Assembly: GCA_023129675.1 (NCBI GenBank)
Contig: JAGMBM010000028.1
Coordinates: 1 to 6,428 of the forward strand
Reading direction: 5' to 3'
Length of the DNA stretch: 6,428 nucleotides
Source of the DNA: Hadesarchaea archaeon
GTDB lineage: Archaea > Hadarchaeota > Hadarchaeia > Hadarchaeales > Hadarchaeaceae
The notes beneath the pieces are model-generated. The model did not search any database. It saw nothing but the letters and a program-made list of their open reading frames with translations, and was not told the origin of the DNA. Positions 1-6,378 of the stretch are shown in pieces. Position 1 is the first letter of the stretch, and every line of letters begins with the position of its first letter. The position numbers and the translations under genes were made by a program.

Positions 1-3000
1 ATCGAAACTTGGTCGGGGGCGATTAAAGCCCCCATCAAGTGGCAACTCATCGAGGAATGGACGGGAACCATTAGCGCCCCAGCCATGTGGGATTTGATTG
101 AGTCGTGGACTGGTGCAGTTGAGGCTCCAGTAGCTTGGCAGATCATCGAAACTTGGACGGGAGCAATCGAAGCCGGATTAGCTCAATGGGATTTAATCGA
201 AACCTGGACTGGAACGGTACAAGCTTCAGCAACTTGGCAGATCATCGAAACTTGGATAGGCACGGTACAAGCCCCTATCGAATGGCAGATCGTGGAAACT
301 TGGACCGGGACGATTGGGGCACTCGCCGAATGGCAGCTAATCGAAACTTGGACTGGGACGGTTGAAGCCCCCGCTGAATGGCAGCTAATCGAGACTTGGA
401 CCGGAACCGTCGAAGCTCCTGCTGTGTGGCAGCTTATCGAAACCTGGACCGAAACCATCGAAGCCCCAGTCGGATGGCAGCTGATCGAGACATGGACCGG
501 CACCGTTAAGGCTCCTGCTGAATGGCAGCTAATCGAGACTTGGACGGGAGCAATCGAAGTTGAAATAGCTCAATGGAATTTAATCGAAACTTGGACTGGA
601 ACGATACAATCTCCAGCAACTTGGCAGATTATCGAAACTTGGATAGGCACAGTACAAGCCCCCATCGAATGGCAGATCGTTGAAACCTGGACCGGGACGA
701 TTGGGGCACCTGCTGGATGGAACCTCATTGAAACTTGGACTGGCGTTATCGAAGCATCTGCCGAATGGCGGCTGGTAGAGGCTTGGACTGGCGTTGTCGA
801 GGCTCCCGCCGCATGGCAACTTATTGAAACTTGGTCGGGGGCGATTGAATCCCCTGTCAAATGGCAACTCATCGAGGAGTGGATGGGAACCGTCAGCGCC
901 CCAGCCGTGTGGGATTTGATTGAGTCGTGGACTGGTGCAGTAGAGGCTCCAGTAGCTTGGCAGCTCATTGAAACTTGGACAGGGGCCGTGGAAGCTCCCG
1001 CCGCATGGCAGCTCATTGAAACTTGGTCGAGGGCGATTGAATCCCCTGTTGGATGGCAACTCATCGAGGAATGGATGGGAACCATTAGCGCCCCAGCCGT
1101 GTGGGATTTGATTGAGTCGTGGACTGGTGCAGTAGAGGCTCCAGTAGCTTGGCAGCTCATCGAGACTTGGACCGGGACCGTGGAAGCCCCAGCTGCGTGG
1201 CAGCTCGTCGAAACCTGGACAGGACCCATCGAAGCCCCGGCCGCATGGCAGCTCATCGAGACTTGGACGAGCACGATTGAGGTACCCGCCGCATGGCAGC
1301 TCATCGAGACTTGGACGAGCACGATTGAGGCGCCTGCTGCTTGGCAGCTAATCGATACTTGGACAGGCGTAATCGAGGGCCCTGTCTACCCCTCCAAGCC
1401 AACCCTCTACCTACCAGCAGACGGCTCGATAACGAACGACAACATGCCTTATTTTGAGTGGACGTTGGGGACGAACGCCGATAACCATCACCTGCTCGTG
1501 GATAACGATCCAGATTTCATTTCGCCTGAGGAGAACGTCCTCCTTGGGGCAACCGATAACACCTACACCCCGACGGCCGAGCTGGCAGATGAGAACTATT
1601 CATGGAAAGTGATTGCGATTAATGCATTCGGAGAGAATGAGTCGACAGTATGGACCTTTACAATAGATACGACAGCGCCAGCTGCCCCAAGCCCGTTAGA
1701 GCCAGCCGACGGCTCGCTGACAAACGATAATACCCCGACCTTCAGGTGGACCGAGGTAACAGACCCATCCGGAGTCACCTACACTATTCAGGTCGACAAT
1801 GACTCCGACTTCACCTCGCCAGAAGTTAATGTCTTGGGTCTCACCGAGAACACCTACATGCCTTCAGCACTCGCAGATGAGAACTACTCATGGCGAGTCC
1901 GCGCAGTTGATGGCGCAAACAACGTCGGTGCTTGGTCAAACATCTGGACCCTGCTCGTAGATACCACGCCTCCGCCCCAGGTCACGCTCATTTCACCGTC
2001 CGATGGGACGATGACGAATGACAATACCCCAACCTTCACGTGGAACTCCCTAAGTGATCCAAGTGGTCTAACCTACACGATTCAAGTTGATAACGATTCA
2101 GACTTCACCTCGCCCGAGGTTAGCGTATCGGGCCTTACTGAGAATACCTACACGCCTTCAGCACTCGCAGATGAGAATTATTCATGGCGAGTCCGGGCAG
2201 TGGATGGGGCTGGCAACTCGGGGGATTGGTCAACGGTCTGGACCCTGCTCATCGACACTACAGCGCCAGCTGCCCCAAGCCCGTTAGAGCCAGCCGACGG
2301 CTCGCTGATGAACGATAACACCCCGACCCTCAGGTGGACCGAGGTAATCGACGCCTCTGGAGTCACCTACACGATTCAAGTTGATAACGATTCGGACTTC
2401 TCCTCGCCCGAGGTTAACGTCTCGGGCCTCAATGAGAACTCATACACGCCTTCAGCACTCGCGGATGAGAACTACTCATGGCGCGTCCGCGCAGTCGATG
2501 GCGCAAATAATGTCAGCGACTGGTCCACCACCTGGACATTTGTGATAGATACGGTGCCGCCTAGCACCCCAGCCCTCCAATCTCCGGCGGATGGGGCGAT
2601 AACGAACGACAACACCCCGACGTTCGATTGGTTCGACGTGGCGGGGGCTGAGAACTACGACCTCCTCGTCGACAACGACGCCGACTTCTCCTCGCCCGAG
2701 ATCCAGGTGACCGTGCCCATATCCACCCGCACCCCAACGGCCGGTCTGCCCGATGAGAATTACTCGTGGAAGGTAAGGGCACGAGATGCCGCCAACAACG
2801 TTAGCGATTACTCGTCCACATGGACGCTACTCATCGATACAGTTCCTCCTGACATCCCAACCCTTCAGTCTCCGGCCGATGGGACGATAACTAATGACAA
2901 CACCCCGACGTTCGATTGGTCGGATGTAGCTGATGCGGTCGAGTACCGCCTGCAGGTTGACAACGATCCCGACTTCTCCTCGTTCGAGATCAACGTACTG

Positions 3001-6000
3001 GTGGCGAGCTCGACGTACACCCCGATGGCCGAGCTGGCTGATGAGAACTACTCATGGCGTGTCCAAGCTCGAGATTCGGTCAATAACTGGAGCCCATGGT
3101 CAAGCGTTTGGACCCTCGTAGTGGCAGTAAGAGTCCGAGCTGTCGATGTCTCGGTTTCCCCGAGCTGGAAGGAAAATATACCAGGGGGATTCCTTAGCTA
3201 TGTAGTCGTGGTCACGAACCTAGGTGAAGTCGCCGACGACTTGAACCTGAGCGCAAGCGATGCCTTAGGCTGGGGTCTATCTCTCGATAATACTCGCTTC
3301 GAGGACGTCGAGAACGGCGGAAGCAGGAGTACCACGCTTAGGGTCACGATTCCCAGCACTGCAGTGCCAAGCCAAACCGACAATATAACCGTAACGGTGA
3401 CATCGGAGGGAGATCCTTCTAAGAGCGATAGCGAGAACTGCCAGGCGCATGTCACCCTGCTAAGGGATGTCGAGGTGGAAATTTCCCCGAGCTGGCGGGA
3501 GGGCTCACCCGACGAGACACTTTTGTACGTCGTGACGGTCAAGAACACAGGCCACCTCAACGACAAGTACAATTTGACAGCCAGCGACAACTTGGGTTGG
3601 GCCTTGGAGATATCGCCTACGGAATTATGGATCGAAAATGGAGATAATGATATCGCTTCATTGAGCGTGACGATACCCTTGGAGACGGTTAGCAGCATCA
3701 CCGACGTTATAACCGTCCGCGCCGAAGGCACGCTCGCTCAGGGGACACCAACGGATCCCGAGAACGTAAGCGCCGAAAACACGGCGGAAGCTCGCTGCAC
3801 GGTTGTCCGCGTTGTAAATGTCTCGATTTCACCTAGCTATCAGAGCGGCATGCCCGGGACCTTGCTGACATATACCGTCACCGTCACCAATACGGGCAAT
3901 GCCCTGGACACCTACGAGCTGACCACGAGTGACAACGCTGGTTGGTCCCCTGTAGTATCGCCCTCATCGATGGGTTTGTCGCCCAGCGCCTCAGGCAATG
4001 TCACGCTTAAAGTAATCGTGCCTTTTGACGCAATTGGCTCCACGCGAGACAACATAATCGTTACCGCTACCTCGCAGTTGGATAATACGGTGAGCGGTTC
4101 AGCTAGCTGTATCGCACAGGCGTTCACTATTACCATTCACGGTCCAATTCACATCGTTGGCAATGATAACTTCACAGAGGCGAACGGCGTTATCTCTGGT
4201 TCAGGAACATTAGAAGATCCATATATCATCGGGTACTGGGACATCAATGCGGAGAACACACATGGGATTTGGATAGAGAGTACAGATGTGTACTTCATTA
4301 TCAGGAGTTGTCGCACACATGATGGGGGCTATGGGTACAATTACGGGGTCTACTTTGACCACGTGGAAAATGGAAAAATTGAAGGTGCGACAAGCTACTT
4401 CAACGATGTCGGGATATATCTCAAAAATTCTCCAAATAATATCATATCTGAATCCAACGCATCGTACAACGTCAACGGCATCTATCTCCAGTTCTCCTCA
4501 AATAACATCATCGAAAAATGCACTGCCTCCAACAACTTTTCGCACGGCATCCATCTAGAATCCTCAGACAATAACATCATATCGGAATCCAATGCATCGA
4601 ACAACACCAACGGCATCTATCTCCAGTCCTCCTCGAATAACATCATCGAAAAAAGCAATACCTTCAACAACGGTTTATACGGCATCTGCATTAGGTCCTC
4701 TTCAGAAAACAACACCGTGTCAAACTCCGATTCCTATAACAATACCCGCAGCATCTACATCAGTAATCTCTCTGACAACAACCACATCCATCATAACAGT
4801 TTCGAAAACAATTTGTTACCAGCGTGGGACGAGTGCTCCAATCGCTGGGACAACGGCTACCCATCAGGCGGTAACTACTGGAACGATTACACGGGCGCGG
4901 ACAACTATCGGGGCGAGAACCAAGATATGCCCGGGAGCGATGGGATAGGCGACACGCCCTATTACATCTACGGCGATAACAATCGAGACCGTTATCCACT
5001 TGTCATCCGGCGCTTTGAGCTGTCGATATCACCATATTACGAAGAAGGCATGCCAGGGGCGAAGCTAAGCTACACTGTCACTCTCACCAACATGGGCAAC
5101 ATTGCGGACAATTACTCCTTAACCGTCAGCGACAATGCGGGCTGGAGTCCAACAATCACGCCGTCATCCCTCAGCGTTTATCCAGACACTTCTGAAAATG
5201 CAATTTTGGAGGTCACTATACCTGAGAACGCTGATAACTCTAACAGGGACAACATACGAGTCGTCGCTCGCTCGCAGACGGACAACACTGTGAGCGTCGA
5301 GAGCAGCTGCATTGCGCATGCGGTAATTAGGGGGGTTATAGTTTCGATCTCACCTGGCTACCTTGGCGCCTCGCCAGGAGTAGAGCTCGTCTATACTGTT
5401 ACGGTAACGAACATCGGCTTGGCGGACGACACCTACAACCTGAGCGCAACGGATAACTCGGGCTGGGGACCGTCGGTGTCGCCAACGTCACTATCGGTTT
5501 TGGTAGGGGAGAATGAAACCGCGACGCTCAGCGTCACTATACCTGAGAACGCGATACCTTCAGAGGAGGACAACATAATCGTGTTCGCAATCTCTCAGGA
5601 AAATCCAAATGTGGGCGACAACGACTCATGCATGGCGCGCGCCTCAATAGGCAGGGATGTCGAAGTTCTCATCTCGCCGAGGGAGAATGGAGAGCTAGCA
5701 AGGGAGAACGTCACGTTTACAGTAAAGATTACCAACACCGGCAATGTCGCGGACAACTACGATTTGGCCGTCATCGATAACTTGGGCTGGGCCCCCACGC
5801 TCTCGGAGAACTCGATCGAGAATGTCCAGCCCAGTGAGAATAGGTCGGTTCTATTGAGCGTTGCCATACCTGAAAACGCGGAGCCCGGCACGGAGGACAA
5901 CATAACCGTGATCGCGATCTCTCGGGCAAATCCAGAAGTGAGCGACAACGATTCATGCATAGCTCACGTGGTTTCGCCGAAAGCCGAGTTCAACCTCACC

Positions 6001-6378
6001 ACCCTGTACGAGGTCTGCCTAGACTTGGACCTCTATCTGAGCGAGGGCTCGAAACTCGTGGTGAAGTTCTACACATACGGCGATGCATACGAGAATGAAA
6101 ACGTCATCGAGACCTTCACTACACCCCCGCCTTGGCGTGTGGAGGAAAACAAGAGCGCCCGACACCCTGAGGGCATTGGCGTGAAGAAGGCTAGGCTGGA
6201 TCTGACCACCGACGACACCGAGAACGTGATCTCGACCATAGCGAGCTTCACCGTCACCAGGAACGACCTCTTCGGCAGGATAATGGGGATCAAGGGCGAA
6301 TGGCCTCTCCCTGGGTCGGACAGGAATGCACTTTTCCAGGAGATCATGGACATAAAGGGCCTATGGCCGATCGTGTGA
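1..6378 (+). CDS. Giant modular archaeal-type surface protein (Trp-repeat, Ig/FN3, NEW3, NosD beta-helix), 5' partial
   Basis: The frame is open from base 1 to TGA at 6376-6378 (2125 residues visible). The N-terminus, any signal peptide, promoter and ribosome site lie upstream. The first in-frame ATG, at 85, is not the start: it is residue 16 of a repeat unit, the frame continues upstream in perfect repeat register, and no Shine-Dalgarno precedes it. Modules by visible residue: 1-463 Trp-rich 16-mers; 464-1043 six Ig/FN3-like domains; 1044-1374 three NEW3-like domains; 1375-1669 parallel beta-helix; 1670-1991 three more NEW3-like domains; 1992-2125 C-terminal domain. No catalytic motif, transmembrane helix, LPXTG or PGF-type tail is seen. 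All modules are beta-rich folds typical of extracellular proteins, and N-glycosylation sequons are frequent after residue 463. The inferred role is adhesion, a cell-surface stalk or cell-envelope structure; the ligand is unknown. The coding frame and modular nature are secure, the biological role is not. Confidence 0.93.
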   Translation: METWSGAIKAPIKWQLIEEWTGTISAPAMWDLIESWTGAVEAPVAWQIIETWTGAIEAGLAQWDLIETWTGTVQASATWQIIETWIGTVQAPIEWQIVETWTGTIGALAEWQLIETWTGTVEAPAEWQLIETWTGTVEAPAVWQLIETWTETIEAPVGWQLIETWTGTVKAPAEWQLIETWTGAIEVEIAQWNLIETWTGTIQSPATWQIIETWIGTVQAPIEWQIVETWTGTIGAPAGWNLIETWTGVIEASAEWRLVEAWTGVVEAPAAWQLIETWSGAIESPVKWQLIEEWMGTVSAPAVWDLIESWTGAVEAPVAWQLIETWTGAVEAPAAWQLIETWSRAIESPVGWQLIEEWMGTISAPAVWDLIESWTGAVEAPVAWQLIETWTGTVEAPAAWQLVETWTGPIEAPAAWQLIETWTSTIEVPAAWQLIETWTSTIEAPAAWQLIDTWTGVIEGPVYPSKPTLYLPADGSITNDNMPYFEWTLGTNADNHHLLVDNDPDFISPEENVLLGATDNTYTPTAELADENYSWKVIAINAFGENESTVWTFTIDTTAPAAPSPLEPADGSLTNDNTPTFRWTEVTDPSGVTYTIQVDNDSDFTSPEVNVLGLTENTYMPSALADENYSWRVRAVDGANNVGAWSNIWTLLVDTTPPPQVTLISPSDGTMTNDNTPTFTWNSLSDPSGLTYTIQVDNDSDFTSPEVSVSGLTENTYTPSALADENYSWRVRAVDGAGNSGDWSTVWTLLIDTTAPAAPSPLEPADGSLMNDNTPTLRWTEVIDASGVTYTIQVDNDSDFSSPEVNVSGLNENSYTPSALADENYSWRVRAVDGANNVSDWSTTWTFVIDTVPPSTPALQSPADGAITNDNTPTFDWFDVAGAENYDLLVDNDADFSSPEIQVTVPISTRTPTAGLPDENYSWKVRARDAANNVSDYSSTWTLLIDTVPPDIPTLQSPADGTITNDNTPTFDWSDVADAVEYRLQVDNDPDFSSFEINVLVASSTYTPMAELADENYSWRVQARDSVNNWSPWSSVWTLVVAVRVRAVDVSVSPSWKENIPGGFLSYVVVVTNLGEVADDLNLSASDALGWGLSLDNTRFEDVENGGSRSTTLRVTIPSTAVPSQTDNITVTVTSEGDPSKSDSENCQAHVTLLRDVEVEISPSWREGSPDETLLYVVTVKNTGHLNDKYNLTASDNLGWALEISPTELWIENGDNDIASLSVTIPLETVSSITDVITVRAEGTLAQGTPTDPENVSAENTAEARCTVVRVVNVSISPSYQSGMPGTLLTYTVTVTNTGNALDTYELTTSDNAGWSPVVSPSSMGLSPSASGNVTLKVIVPFDAIGSTRDNIIVTATSQLDNTVSGSASCIAQAFTITIHGPIHIVGNDNFTEANGVISGSGTLEDPYIIGYWDINAENTHGIWIESTDVYFIIRSCRTHDGGYGYNYGVYFDHVENGKIEGATSYFNDVGIYLKNSPNNIISESNASYNVNGIYLQFSSNNIIEKCTASNNFSHGIHLESSDNNIISESNASNNTNGIYLQSSSNNIIEKSNTFNNGLYGICIRSSSENNTVSNSDSYNNTRSIYISNLSDNNHIHHNSFENNLLPAWDECSNRWDNGYPSGGNYWNDYTGADNYRGENQDMPGSDGIGDTPYYIYGDNNRDRYPLVIRRFELSISPYYEEGMPGAKLSYTVTLTNMGNIADNYSLTVSDNAGWSPTITPSSLSVYPDTSENAILEVTIPENADNSNRDNIRVVARSQTDNTVSVESSCIAHAVIRGVIVSISPGYLGASPGVELVYTVTVTNIGLADDTYNLSATDNSGWGPSVSPTSLSVLVGENETATLSVTIPENAIPSEEDNIIVFAISQENPNVGDNDSCMARASIGRDVEVLISPRENGELARENVTFTVKITNTGNVADNYDLAVIDNLGWAPTLSENSIENVQPSENRSVLLSVAIPENAEPGTEDNITVIAISRANPEVSDNDSCIAHVVSPKAEFNLTTLYEVCLDLDLYLSEGSKLVVKFYTYGDAYENENVIETFTTPPPWRVEENKSARHPEGIGVKKARLDLTTDDTENVISTIASFTVTRNDLFGRIMGIKGEWPLPGSDRNALFQEIMDIKGLWPIV
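187..717 (+). repeat. Higher-order duplication: three-unit block at 187-330 copied at 574-717
   Basis: Units 187-330 and 574-717 share unit-specific variants in the same order: W[DN]LIETWTGT..Q, then WQIIETWIGTVQAPIE, then WQIVETWTGTIGA. They differ at about 14 of 144 bases by hand count. The offset is 387 bp, i.e. eight units, one of which carries the extra codon. Each block is immediately preceded by one of the only two 17-residue units, so the duplicated segment included that marker unit. Confidence 0.88.
814..1197 (+). repeat. Higher-order duplication: two tandem 192-bp blocks of four Trp units
   Basis: Units at 814-1005 and 1006-1197 form two successive four-unit blocks with matching unit-specific variants: a WSGAIESP/WSRAIESP unit, then IEEWMGT..SAPAV, then WDLIESWTGAVEAPVA. 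Bases 895-968 are identical to 1087-1160, a 74-bp perfect repeat. By hand, the blocks differ at about 17 of 192 bases. A third relative of the first three units lies at 1-135, at the window's left edge. This is a recent block duplication or gene conversion within the array. Confidence 0.9.
1390..3129 (+). other. Six tandem Ig/fibronectin-III-like domains (domain region of the large protein)
   Basis: The domains lie at about 1390-1674, 1675-1968, 1969-2262, 2263-2556, 2557-2844 and 2845-3129, each 94-98 residues. Each repeats the same signposts: a Pro-rich linker, a [PS]ADG[ST]-type turn, a TNDNTPTF.W strand, an acidic VDND.DF loop, a TYTP strand, L.DENYSW[KR]V, and a closing W[ST]...WTLL[IV]DT. 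The pattern matches Ig-like/FN3 sandwiches of secreted archaeal and bacterial proteins, where such domains act as spacers or bind carbohydrate or protein. The NYS sequon is retained in all six. The acidic loop could coordinate calcium, but that is conjecture. Domains 2 and 4 share a long identical DNA stretch. Domain limits are approximate because the linkers are continuous. Confidence 0.85.
1672..2308 (+). repeat. 49-bp perfect direct repeat between Ig-like domains 2 and 4
   Basis: Bases 1672-1720 are identical to 2260-2308, 588 bp apart, which is exactly two 294-bp domain lengths. The segment encodes the linker and start of a domain (TAPAAPSPLEPADGSL). Domain 3 between them has a different linker (PPPQVTLISPSDG). 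Domains 2 and 4 also share the RWTEV strand. The arrangement suggests duplication of a two-domain block, or gene conversion between alternate domains. Confidence 0.9.
3130..4122 (+). other. Three NEW3/CARDB-like beta-sandwich domains (first set)
   Basis: The domains lie at about 3130-3462, 3463-3807 and 3808-4122, each 105-115 residues. Each opens with a V.V.[IV]SPS[WY] strand, then a G.PG-type turn, a L.Y.V.V.NTG..D.Y.L strand pair, a conserved SDN.GW or equivalent, and a LSVTIP...V or LKVIVP strand. They close with DNI.V.A.S and a single Cys near the end. This resembles NPCBM-associated NEW3 and CARDB-type domains, which are non-catalytic sandwiches common in archaeal surface proteins. The third domain (SISPSYQSGMPG at its start, SQLDNTVSG near its end) is most like the first domain of the second set, on the other side of the beta-helix. 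The family assignment is by pattern and memory; a profile search would settle NEW3 versus CARDB. Confidence 0.78.
4123..5007 (+). other. NosD-type right-handed parallel beta-helix domain
   Basis: This region of about 295 residues begins with GPIHIVGNDNFTEANGVI and a SGSGTLEDPYII strand, the usual cap of archaeal NosD-like helices. It continues with repeated coils of about 22 residues of the type S.NNII..S.A..N..GIYL, rich in Asn and Ser with Ile ladders. It ends with NRWDNGYPSGGNYWNDYTG, then MPGSDGIGDTPYYI and DRYPLV, the characteristic tail of periplasmic copper-binding (NosD) and related archaeal beta-helix proteins. NosD itself acts in nitrous oxide reductase maturation, but embedded in this large surface protein the fold more likely binds polysaccharide or gives rigidity. 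Several sequons are present. The DNA is visibly more AT-rich than the flanking modules, which suggests a separate origin. Confidence 0.88.
4435..4704 (+). repeat. 135-bp direct duplication within the beta-helix (two coils)
   Basis: The segment from 4435 recurs 135 bp later from 4570 with high identity. It encodes NNIISESNAS..N.NGIYLQ followed by SSNNIIEK. The 45-residue offset equals two beta-helix coils, so the helix grew by duplication of a coil pair. Identity is strongest up to about 4518 (copy ending near 4653) and weakens after that. Confidence 0.85.
5008..5973 (+). other. Three NEW3/CARDB-like beta-sandwich domains (second set)
   Basis: The domains lie at about 5008-5328, 5329-5652 and 5653-5973, each 107-108 residues. 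The pattern is [LVI].[IV]SP...G, L.YTVT.TN.G..[AD]D.Y.L, [DS]N.GW.P, L.VTIPENA, DNI.V.A.S and a terminal SC[IM]A[HR][AV]. They share more with each other (the IPENA strand, the SCIAH end) than the first set does, so this triplet probably arose by more recent tandem duplication. The first of them resembles the last NEW3 domain before the beta-helix (both have a GMPG turn, a DNAGWSP motif and a DNTVS stretch). They probably act as spacers carrying the C-terminal domain. Confidence 0.8.
5974..6375 (+). other. C-terminal domain with duplicated LFxxIMxIKGxWP motif
   Basis: The last 134 residues differ from the NEW3 modules. A strand-rich part (LDLDLYLSEGSKLVVKFYTY, a Pro-rich TPPPW loop, KARLDLTTDD, STIASFTVTR) leads into a short, probably helical tail. 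The tail holds two copies of a 14-residue motif at 6268-6309 and 6331-6372: L-F-x-x-I-M-x-I-K-G-x-W-P-[LI], 21 residues apart. The protein ends three codons after the second Trp. I remember similar tails on other large archaeal surface proteins but cannot name a family. There is no hydrophobic anchor, so the duplicated motif is a candidate for non-covalent attachment or sorting; this is inference. One Cys lies near the start of the domain (YEVC). Confidence 0.7.

Larger units (their letters stand above)
1..1389 (+). repeat. Tandem 48-bp (16-residue) Trp-rich repeat array, 28 full units plus one partial
   Basis: The consensus unit is WQLIETWTGTVEAPAx, with near-invariant Trp at positions 1 and 7, Ile/Val at 4, Glu/Asp at 5, Gly mostly at 9, Val/Ile at 11 and Pro mostly at 14. 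The array begins mid-unit at the window edge. The first full unit is 40-87 and the last is 1342-1389, which runs straight into the first Ig-like domain. Two units have 17 residues (136-186 and 523-573), both ending in Ala-Gln before the next Trp. Trp makes up about 12% of this 463-residue segment (57 by hand count). There is no Cys and no N-X-S/T sequon. Synonymous codons differ widely between units, which implies selection on the peptide rather than on the DNA. The alternating pattern suggests one or two short beta-strands per unit with turns at Gly9 and Pro14, as in a beta-solenoid or a strand-rich rod. I cannot place it in a named family. Confidence 0.95.

Noticed and set aside
85..87. ATG at 85 as the start codon
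   Set aside because: The same frame is open and in perfect repeat register from base 1, the Met replaces the variable residue 16 of a unit, and no Shine-Dalgarno lies upstream. The gene is truncated by the window edge.
183..1322. Long open frames on the minus strand and in other plus frames across the Trp array (up to about 250 codons)
   Set aside because: The repeat period is 48 bp, a multiple of three, so any frame free of stops in one unit stays open through the array. The peptides are low-complexity mirrors of the real frame, with no ribosome site or independent features.
1..1389. CRISPR array or satellite DNA
   Set aside because: The 48-bp units are contiguous with no unique spacers, diverge at synonymous sites, and encode a conserved peptide in one frame.
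4123..5007. A functional nosD gene for nitrous oxide reductase maturation
   Set aside because: The beta-helix is one module inside a continuous larger frame, flanked by NEW3 domains, with no nos neighbours. The fold match does not imply the copper-delivery role.
6268..6375. Dockerin domain at the C-terminus
   Set aside because: There is a tandem motif of similar spacing but no DxNxDG calcium-binding loops, so the dockerin family cannot be claimed.
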